DNA of 64,000 bases from Novakomyces olei (Eukaryota > Ascomycota > Novakomycetes > Novakomycetales > Novakomycetaceae), in the NCBI GenBank assembly GCA_016906335.1, contig JADEYG010000004.1, positions 843,001 through 907,000 of the forward strand. Direction: 5' to 3'. The translations under genes and the position numbers were made by a program. Numbering within the stretch: the first letter of the stretch is position 1; every line of letters begins with the position of its first letter. The notes under the pieces are model-generated. The model saw only the letters and a list, made by a program, of their open reading frames with translations. It made no database searches and was not told the origin of the DNA. Positions 56,572-64,000 of this stretch are shown piece by piece.

Positions 56572-56636
56572 AGGGCTAGGGTTAGAATTTGATTTAACCC
56601 TAACCCTTTTGCTTTTATAAACCCTAACCCTGACCC
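56572..56636. promoter_or_regulatory. Cluster of telomere-repeat motifs upstream of SPT2
   Basis: Three clusters in 65 bp: AGGGCTAGGGTTAG (plus sense), TTAACCCTAACCCT and TAAACCCTAACCCTGACCC (minus sense). It is the strongest such site in the window, about 93-157 bp upstream of the proposed SPT2 start. Confidence 0.65.
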
Positions 56637-56728
56637 CAACTCTGAATTTATCTTTTTGTGCGTAAAGATCAGCGAGCCCTTGCAGCAAACGCTACATGTA
56701 ACCAGCGACGAGGTAGCGCCTATGAGCC

Positions 56729-58066
56729 ATGAACAGAGAGGTAAGCGTTGCAACACAAGATTGCGCGATCTGATACTCAGTTTGCTGCTTTGCTCGCACA
56801 GGCATCGGCATCGGAAGCTGAACAAAAACAGCGGGTTGAAGAGCTGAGACGGAAACAGGTCAGAGAGAGAGCTAAAGAACTATCTGCAGAACGTGCACGA
56901 GAGCAACGTGAACGAGAGCAAAGAGCGCTTGAAAGGGCGCTTGAGCAAAAGGCACAAGCCAATGCTAGTGCCGAGGCTCAAAAGCTGAAGCATAATTTTA
57001 CGCGACCAAATGTAAAACAGACGTCGTTTAATCGAGGGCAAAGGGCACCGCTTTCTGCTGATGAAGCAAAGCTTCGCCGAAGTGCGGCTGAGGAATCGCG
57101 AATTGCAAATAAACCAAAGGCGATCTCTTTCAATGAGCTTCTAAAGCAGGCTCCTACAATAGCAACACAACAGTTTCCACTGTCAAAATCTATAAAGAAT
57201 CCTGTGATTGCTAATTCAAATTCTACAAAACCACCTGCGAAGCCTTTTAAGTCTGCGGCTGCAAGTGTTGCAAGGGAACATTCCGGTCTCAGAGATGCGC
57301 CGCCAAAGGGGAGTCTTGTTAAAAGGGGCTCCCCAGGCTCAAGCGTTGCCCGGGCACCCGCCAACGCAAATGCCTCGGATTTGAAAATGGGTAAGAATAG
57401 CGCTGGGGCGAATGCCAGATTAAAGCCGGCTAGTGCAAATGCGCAAAAGATACAGCAGCATTCTCCGGGCCAGCGAGTACTGCCTTCTGTAGCACAGCAG
57501 TCTTACCCTGCAAAGACTGTAAACTCTTCGAGTAAGACCCTTTTTCATTTTTATTTTTTATTATTTATTATTATTTTTTTTTTTTTGGCTAATCGACAAG
57601 ACCCAGCGACAGCAAGGCCAATGAACGGCAAAAAGGACGTTCAAGCGAAAGAACGGAACTGGGCTGTAGTCAACCCACTGTCTACAAAGCCAGGGCTTCA
57701 AAAACCAAAAGCGGTTACGAAACAAGCAGACGATCAAAATGCTTCTCGACGACCGAAACCTGACAGGAAAAAAATTGAAAAAGAAGAAGAGCCTGATTTT
57801 GATTACCGTAGCGAAATTTGGAAGATCTTTGGACGGCAAAGACCCACGTGCGTTGCTGCAATATTCTGAAATGCTAATGAACATATAGATATGATGACGA
57901 AGATTTCAGCGATGACGATATGGAAGCCACTGGAGGCGAAGTATTTAGAGAAGAAGAGTATTCAAGGCGGCAAGCGCGTTTGGAAGACGAAGAAGAAGAA
58001 CGGCGTGAAAGGGAACATGAGGCAGCGAAGCGAGCACGCAAGGCCAAAAGACTTAAAACAGGTTAG
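56729..58066 (+). CDS. SPT2: Chromatin protein SPT2
   Basis: At least four exons. The main one (about 56802-57532) has a charged helix (EAEQKQRVEELRRKQVRERA), KAISFNELLKQA and long Lys/Ala/Pro-rich disordered parts. The third (about 57596-57848) has PKPDRKKIEKEEEPDFDY and the SPT2 box start EIWKIFGR. The last gives YDDEDFSDDDMEATGGEVF and an acidic-basic tail KRARKAKRLKTG. The box binds histones H3-H4, and Spt2 keeps H3-H4 on transcribed genes. The N-terminus is uncertain. ATG 56729 (MNRE) splices in frame into ASASEAEQ, but the sequence just upstream of that acceptor also reads like an SPT2 N-terminus (FAALLAQ). Confidence 0.82.
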
Positions 58067-58495
58067 AATTTGAAAAGTTGGACGTGATATATATCGTAAG
58101 TGTATCATCGCCTGATTAGTCTGGTGCCTTGCAGGCTCTACATGTGCCCAAGCTACTAGAGAGCCAAGTGTATTATTAATGCTCAAATCTGAATGATTGC
58201 AATGACCGGCAAACATGAAGCGCCATAAAATTATTGAAGTGACGGGCAATTTAGATGCATAGAACATCTCTCAGCGTTTATGAGCGAGAATTAAACAAAC
58301 TCAGAGAGATCACCCAAAAATTCGACTACGACTACATGCTCTGTTCAGGCATAAATTTGCATGCCGCTTTGTTTCTAGTCTGGTTTATATGCTGTAATGC
58401 TGTTCATCAGCTAATATTATTTCAGCTAATATTTCTTTTCCAAAAACTCCCGAGCTATGACCAAAAGTATCCCACCTCATATTGATCGCACTGAT
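58067..58495. other. Convergent intergenic region SPT2/RING-CH gene
   Basis: A 76-codon frame at 58255-58485 begins with a plausible charged stretch (YERELNKLREITQKFDYDYM) and then turns hydrophobic. No family is recognised and it is not called as a gene. Confidence 0.4.
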
Positions 58496-59999
58496 TCACC
58501 GCCGAGCATAATCGACAATCGTCTTTTTCCTTTTATGCTGCACTTGTATATACTTGTTGGCAAGGTGTAATGCATCCTGTTTGATTAATAAATAAAGACT
58601 AAGTAAGAAAAAACAAATGAAAAAACTTAAATCAGAGTAAATAGCATAGTATAATATAACATAAAACCAACAATAATTCACCCACCTTTCCCAGTACAAG
58701 ACCACAGCCGGCGGCAATAGACCAATGGTATCGCGTAAAAGGTAATCTTCGTGCTACTCTGCTTGTCACGAGATACTCACCGACTACACCGCAAGCCCAA
58801 GGGAACATAAGGGCGCCCATAATCGCTCTCATGGTTCTTAAACTGCCTAATACTAGAGACTGTACCATAGACGCTGCCTCCATATTTTCACCCGCATTTG
58901 CTTGCTCCTGCGCTGCTTGATCTACATTATTATCGTCTTCATTATTTTCATTCTCAATGCCCTCGTTATTCTGTCTGACAATATTTATATCGACAGGAAC
59001 CCAGCGCAGCCTTTCACGTTGCTCTCGTGGCCTCAGCAGCGGCCTCAGCATTACACGGAAAGCATAATTTTTCCCAAGTTCCAAGTCCCAACGGTCCTCC
59101 GTACTTTGCACAAATCGCTGATAAAGACCATGATACACTGTCCTTAAAATAGGGAGAGCGGCGGTTGCTGTGGCTGGAGAAGAAAGAGACCAATCCTGAG
59201 CTTCCAATGCGAGCGGAAGCCATACGGACCAGTACATTCGCCTCCGTGTCAGATTAGCCTCGAGCAGGCAAAGTGGGACGATTGTTGTTCGCAAATCATA
59301 AAAATCGGTAAAGAAAGGTGGGACCACCGATACAGAAAAAGGTCTGAAGTACCGTGGCTCATACTCGGCGGCCCCAACAAACACGCTGGCAATATGTCCG
59401 TACTTTGCGAGCCATTGCACTAAACCTGACAGGGTGGCTTTTATTAGATGACAATCGAAAATAATGAACAATAATAAAAAATAAATAAAAATGAATAAAT
59501 AAATTAACTAAATAAACAAATAAAACAAAATGAAATTTGATCATACTTGACATTGTAAAGAGAAAAGCAACAACAAGCGTATAGCTGTCTCCCATCCACG
59601 TTAATGTGAGTGGCAGCCCCGGGGCGGGTGTAACGATATTGTACGTCGAACCGCACTGAGGGCATTTCTAGACCGTTAGAGTTGAAGTAGCATTAAACCT
59701 ACCGGCCGACCCGAAAAGTTAATCCAGCTAATAAGACAAGCTTCATGCGCCTCGAGGCTACAGGCACAAGGCCGTCGCCAACGATGGTGGCTTATGACGC
59801 CATTCGATTCTGCATCAATTGGCTCTTCTTCAAAGCAGACCCAACAAGTTCTCGTTGGATTTGAAGATATGGTACTTGACGAACTGCCTTTTGTCTTTGC
59901 AGTCTCCTCTTTTTCAGCTTCTTCAGCCAGTGTTGAATCTGGAGACGGTTCAGGTGATAAACGGCCGCCGCCATTCGATCGGCGGCTGCCGTTTAACAT
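58496..59999 (-). CDS. RING-CH (MARCH-type) membrane E3 ubiquitin ligase
   Basis: Four exons. Exon 1 from 59999 gives a disordered start and the RING-CH C4HC3 finger: TCWVCFEEEP, RRPCACSLEAHEACLISWIN, completed in exon 2 by KCPQCGSTYNIV. Membrane segments follow (YTLVVAFLFTMS and others). Exon 3 (about 59433-58691) includes a long acidic Asn/Glu insertion (NEGIENENNEDDNNVD) and ends GCGLVLGK. The last exon gives DALHLANKYIQVQHKRKKT and ends IVDYARR. The layout resembles mitochondrial/ER MARCH5-like ligases of fungi. Substrates unknown. Confidence 0.8.
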
Positions 60000-60543
60000 T
60001 TTGGAAGAGCAGTGTGCAGTCTGGTTATCAACAGGGCTTTTGTAATTGCCGTATTAGCCCTTGATATTTAAAACATGCAACGATTGAGACGGGAAAAAGA
60101 GTATAAAAAAGAAAAAGGAATAAAAGAACAAAAGAATAAAAGGCTTTGCCGCAGAAAATACCTGATTGCCGATTAACCTAAAGCTCTTGTATTAAACGGC
60201 AAAATTACAATGTTTGATGACAGCCAAAGAGATAAGCTGAGACTGCTGCACCAGCGTGTTTTCGCTTATATTTGTGTGTAACACAGTGGGAATATTGGTA
60301 CTTTTCGTATTATACGGTGAACTCTATAAATCGTACAATCGTCGTAGAATAAATCGCAAAAACGTTCACTTTTCAATATTATTCTTTGGGGGTTTTGCTC
60401 TGTAAAGTCGATCCACGATATGATTTCAGTAAAAAATAATTATACATAAATAAATAAATATTTATTTATTTATTCAGATCAAAAAGATAGATGTTGTATG
60501 AAATTTGTGAGACAGGCACATTTCGCCCTTTCCGACACGGCCG
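60000..60543. other. Divergent intergenic region RING-CH/HPM1
   Basis: 544 bp. It contains a small perfect palindromic A/T tract, TAAATAAATAAATATTTATTTATTTA, at about 60449-60474. No gene seen. Confidence 0.55.
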
Positions 60544-61734
60544 ATGAGCTTTAGTTTCGGCTTTGATGAAGAAGATCAGCCGCTGAACTCAAATGGGCCT
60601 CAAAATGGTACTGAATCGTCGTCACAGCTGCCATTGACGGCCGCGGTAGAAGAGTATGCGTTATCTGACGAGGTAATTATTGATGTGCATATTAAAATTT
60701 GACAAGTCGGGGGAGCGGAAACAAATCGTTGTACATTAGTGTCCGACAATTTTATTTTTTGAATCAAATTTGTATCGGCTTTTAACGTGAAGGTCCAATA
60801 TTTGCCGCGGAGTTTGAGCTACTCTACTCTCGACTTGGACGGCACTAAAGTATGGCGAAGGGAAGTGTGGGACGCGAAGGTTCAGGTGATGGCTGAGGTG
60901 GACGATGATAGAATAGTAGACCAGTATTTTGGCACGCATGATGTAGTGCGAGGCGTTTACGAGGGCGGCTGCAAGACTTGGGAGTGCAGTGTTGATTTGG
61001 CAGAGCATTTGGGGAAAAGTTTATCGCAAAGTCTACCTGACATTACTATCGAGGTTTGTATTTAATTAATTGTTTTATTCCAGCTTTTTTGCGATATTTA
61101 CTGCTTTGACTTGAGAATTAACGTCCAGCTCGGGTGTGGGTCAGCTCTACCAATACTGGCTGTAATGAATCGCGAATTAAAAGCAAAATCTTGTCTGAAA
61201 CGAGCACTAGTCCTACAGGATTACAACAGCCTAGTGCTAAGGTACCTGACTGTCCCTAATTTGTTTCTCAATTGGTTCAAAATCACTCATAGCGACGATG
61301 AGGATGTGGGCGAGCTCGATATTACGGACGATATGCGGCAAGACTTTATCAATTCTCTGCAAGTATACGGGATCAACGTTTTCTTGATCGCTGGTGCTTG
61401 GAGCGACGAAATGCTCAGATTAATGAACCAAAAACTGCTACCTTTTGATGGCAGCAGGCTGCTGTTAGCGTCTGAAACCATTTACGAGCCTGAATCGCAA
61501 CAGGCTTTCATGCATCTCGTGTACGGGTTACTGCAAAGCAGTCAAAAAGGCCCACATAAAGACTCAGTGCTATTGCTTGCTGGCAAATTGGTGTATTTTG
61601 GGGTGGGCGGCAATATCGGAGAGTTCATCACACAAGTTTCCCGCCGAGGTCTTGTCGCCTCTAAAGTAGGGCACACAGGTCAAGACGGTCTTGGCCGTGT
61701 TATTTACTCTGTGACTTTTCCAGAAATGTCATGA
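60544..61734 (+). CDS. HPM1: Protein-histidine N-methyltransferase (Hpm1/METTL18-like)
   Basis: Three exons. Exon 1 from 60544 gives MSFSFGFDEEDQPLNSNG. Exon 2 gives VQYLPRSLSYSTLDLDG, DVVRGVYEGGCKTWECSVDL and ends in PDITIE. Exon 3 continues LGCGSALPILAVM (AdoMet motif I), ALVLQDYNSLVLRYLTVPNL (motif II), a LIAGAWSD strand, SRLLLASETIYEPES and LAGKLVYFGVGGNIGEF. Class I seven-beta-strand methyltransferase; the WE-x-SVDL and YFGVGG motifs are those of METTL18/Hpm1, which methylates ribosomal protein uL3 on histidine. Confidence 0.92.
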
Positions 61735-61914
61735 ATAAATTCATTAATGATTTAATTTTGCACAGTCCACGTTTCCAGATTAATATAATATGTACACATT
61801 ATATTATATTGACCATATAAATTATACAAATAATACAAACAATAAATCAATGCCTCAAAAAGCACATTGAGGCCATGAATACTTCGTTTTTGACATTTAT
61901 ACTCTACTTTTTAT
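61735..61914. other. Short convergent intergenic region
   Basis: 180 bp, AT-rich, between the HPM1 and SRRM1-like stops. Confidence 0.5.
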
Positions 61915-63368
61915 CTACACATACTCTTGATTTCCAGCCCAGGGAGCACGAAGCGAGTCGGCTTCAGCCCTTCGCTGTCTAATCTCTGGCGGAGTTGGAC
62001 TCCGCGTCGGAGACCGCATAGGCCCTCGTTGGTACCTGCGAGGCGACGGCGATCTGCTCGGCGACGCTCTTCGCCTTTTCTCACTACGAAAAGGGGAGCG
62101 CTCTTCCATAATATGATCGTCCTCGCCGTGGTTGATATTATGGCTGTCGTTGAACCTTTTCCCTCTCCTCCGATTGGACCAATCCGAGGGAGAATGTCGC
62201 CGAGCAAATAGTGCTGGAGAAGGCGAACGATCGTTACGAGGCCGATAAGATCGCTCACGTGATCGGCCGCGAGAAGGTCCGTCATCAATGTGTGAATATC
62301 TGCGCGGTGACGAGTGCCGACTATTAAACGCGTCCGAGTCGCGTCGCGCGTAAGCGGCAGAATCGCGTCGTCTATCCACAAATTCGTCACGTGAAACAGA
62401 GTCGCGGCGCCGAGGCGACGGACTGAGATTGCGTGAATGGAATGACGATGATGGATAATGATCGCGTCGAGGTGATGCTCGGTTGCCCTGGCGACGGCGT
62501 CTGCGTTCAGCTCGTTCAGCACTAAAATCAGGCGATCTATCACGGCCACGAGTACCGCGATGATGGCTGCGTCCCCTGTCCTCACTGCGCCTTAATGTGT
62601 CTGCAATGGCCTCCTGCTCCGCCTGGGATTAGCAAAAAAAGAATAATAATAATTATAATAATAGAATATCTAAATAAATATTAAATATTAAATATTAAAT
62701 ATATATAAATATAATATATATATAAACATAAATATATAATTATATTTGTTTCATTCTAAGTCAAGACACTTACTTGCCGAGACCGGATCTCCTGCTTTTT
62801 AGCCTCCACAAACTCGCGCACAACCCCTCCCGGGCTGGATTGTGCGGAGAGCAATAGTTTCCATAATTCATGGACGAACGGTAAAGTTTTTGCGTCCAAA
62901 AAACCGACGGTGTTCAAGTATACTCGTCGTGGATCGGGCTGTGGATTAGAAGTCTAAACTAAAGCAAAACATAAAAATAAAAATAAACCAAAAACTAGGC
63001 GAATGAACGATTAAGCTATTAAACAAACGATTTTCTTTTCACGTACAGATCGTTCTGATTCCAGCATGCCAATTACGAAATCTATGACAACTTCGTCCTC
63101 GAACCCCAATGTTTCCGTAATACGCTTGGCGATCCACGGTTTCATTACATTCAAGTTGACTTTTTCCATATCGACCTATGGTGAGTACACTATTCTTGCA
63201 TACACGTTGGCGTACCTTTGTAGAAAAATCTGCAGGCAGCTTTAGCTCACGCAGCGTTTTTTTCTCCGCCGTCGTAAACTTGCCGGTCGCTTCTACAGCC
63301 GAAGACTAATCGTTAGGCCGCCGCGTACAGAGTATATATATAGTCAGGCTGCTTACCCGATAAGACAT
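61915..63368 (-). CDS. PWI-domain SR-related splicing factor (SRRM1/SRm160-like)
   Basis: About five exons. Exon 1 is only MSYR (12 nt, 63368-63357). The following exons give ATGKFTTAEKKTLRELKLP and the PWI domain (VDMEKVNLNVMKPWIAKRIT, GFEDEVVIDFVIGMLE, LNTVGFLDAKTLPFVHELW, LLLSAQSSPGG, EAKKQEIRSRQAEQEAIA). The last exon (from about 62620) is an RS/RP-rich tail (SPSRSPSPRRYQRGP, RSPTRSPTPP) ending APWAGNQEYV at 61915. In animals SRm160 is a splicing coactivator and exon-junction-associated protein. Frames on other strands through the RS tail are shadows. Confidence 0.88.
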
Positions 63369-63816
63369 GGCTATAGGTCACACTGAACCTTGCGCCTCTC
63401 AATAAGAATATTGACCAAATCGATCTGACGGCTTTGCTGGGCCTCGACCAGCCCTCTGTACTGCCAATCGTGGGCTTCAGCTTTTGAATATATTTAGATT
63501 GGATTTAGTCTGCGAGTGGATTTCGCCTTTGGATGTTTAATCAGTCTGCCGATTACAATATATATAGAAATTTATATAGAAATTTAATATAGAAATGTAT
63601 TTAGAAAATTACACATATTGTATACAGTCGTTTTAGGATATTTTATTCATACATTCGCCATTCGTACACAGCGTTTACTTGTAAAAGTACCGTTCAATAT
63701 ACGTTGCAGAATAAAGGCAAATCCTGGGCCTTTGACAAAACCGGATCCTTTCTGCAATTAAGCCATCTAATTTACGTTCTGTCGTACAATCGCCGTCCAA
63801 GGATTCGCCAAGTGCA
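63369..63816. other. Divergent intergenic region SRRM1-like/SEC61-gamma
   Basis: 448 bp. 63374-63490 contains two overlapping open minus-strand frames with exon-like composition (one reads HDWQYRGLVEAQQSRQIDLV), but no start or splice partner is seen. An AT-rich ATATAGAAATTTA repeat lies at 63555-63600. Confidence 0.45.
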
Positions 63817-64000
63817 ATGTCGGACGTTGTCAAGGAGTACGCCGAGTACCCTCGTGAGTGGTACCACGATGGAGCACAGTTTATTCATCGCTGCCACAAA
63901 CCGAACAAGCGTGGTGCGTTTACGTTACAATATCGATTGGTTCTTTGATTGAATACGCTGTGTGTCTAACAGTCATAGAGTTTATCAAGATCTCGCAGGC
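63817..64000 (+). CDS. SSS1: Protein translocase subunit Sec61-gamma (Sss1), 5' part
   Basis: Exon 1 (63817 to about 63910) gives MSDVVKEYAEYPREWYHDGA and QFIHRCHKPNKR. The intron GTGCGT...CATAG is followed from 63979 by EFIKISQA, joining as KPNKREFIKI. This is the conserved RC.KP...EF.KI block just before the single membrane helix, which lies beyond the window. Sss1 clamps the two halves of the Sec61 channel in the ER. The gene is cut by the right edge. Confidence 0.93.

Noticed and set aside
56748-56801. Alternative SPT2 N-terminus reading FAALLAQASAS through the proposed intron
   Set aside because: Resembles an SPT2 N-terminus but the frame is closed by a stop just upstream and no ATG or exon can be joined; mentioned as an uncertainty only.
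58255-58485. 76-codon plus-strand frame
   Set aside because: Charged start then hydrophobic AT-encoded tail; no family and sits in a convergent 3' region.
63374-63510. Minus-strand exon-like stretch (HDWQYRGLVEAQQSRQ) just upstream of the SRRM1-like gene
   Set aside because: Two frames are open, no start codon or upstream exon can be linked, and it overlaps the expected promoter; insufficient support.

Overview
The window reads as a gene-dense chromosomal segment of an ascomycete-like fungus. The evidence is a set of recognisable fungal proteins in one stretch: Mhr1/mL67, Asa1, Ufe1, Ecm14, Syt1, Loa1, Erg26, Nuc1, Iah1, Zrt3, Atp7 and Tim13. The standard genetic code gives clean proteins. 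Introns are frequent, mostly 35-150 bp GT-AG, often with a CTAAT/CTAAC branch point only a few bases before the acceptor AG. SRRM1-like and neurochondrin-like genes, which I do not expect in Saccharomyces, point to an intron-rich ascomycete outside that group. The exact clade cannot be fixed by eye. No rRNA, tRNA, transposon or CRISPR array is visible.

Layout. 0-10 kb: 3' end of a diflavin reductase (TAH18-like), LOA1-like acyltransferase, questin-oxidase-like gene, exocyst SEC8, and XPA/RAD14. 10-17 kb: ATP7, eIF4E, UFE1, ASA1 and MHR1. 17-20 kb: a gene-poor AT-rich stretch with a pair of structured repeats and a doubtful zinc-finger gene. 20-32 kb: ceramide synthase, an ArfGEF (SYT1-like), ECM14 pseudocarboxypeptidase, exosome RRP45 and glucosyltransferase ALG8. 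32-38 kb: ESS1/Pin1, neurochondrin-like gene, isoprenylcysteine methyltransferase and an isochorismatase-family gene. 38-49 kb: a large Ser/Ala-rich protein of unknown function with a possible retropepsin-like fold, IAH1, CWC15, ERG26 and a ZIP zinc transporter. 49-64 kb: NUC1, TIM13, an L-type lectin, NAD(P)HX epimerase, S1/P1 nuclease, SPT2, a RING-CH E3 ligase, HPM1, SRRM1-like and the 5' end of SEC61-gamma.

The genes are housekeeping functions rather than an operon or biosynthetic cluster. ER/secretory functions (UFE1, LAG1, ALG8, STE14, ERG26, lectin, SEC61-gamma) and mitochondrial ones (ATP7, MHR1, NUC1, TIM13) are common but unlinked. The most distinctive signals are non-coding. Long A/T arrays with units of 3, 4, 7, 8 or 9 bp sit in divergent promoters and introns. 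Telomere-repeat motifs (TTAGGG) sit about 90-170 bp upstream of several start codons. Several genes also have an intron within the first few codons, down to a first coding exon that is only ATG.
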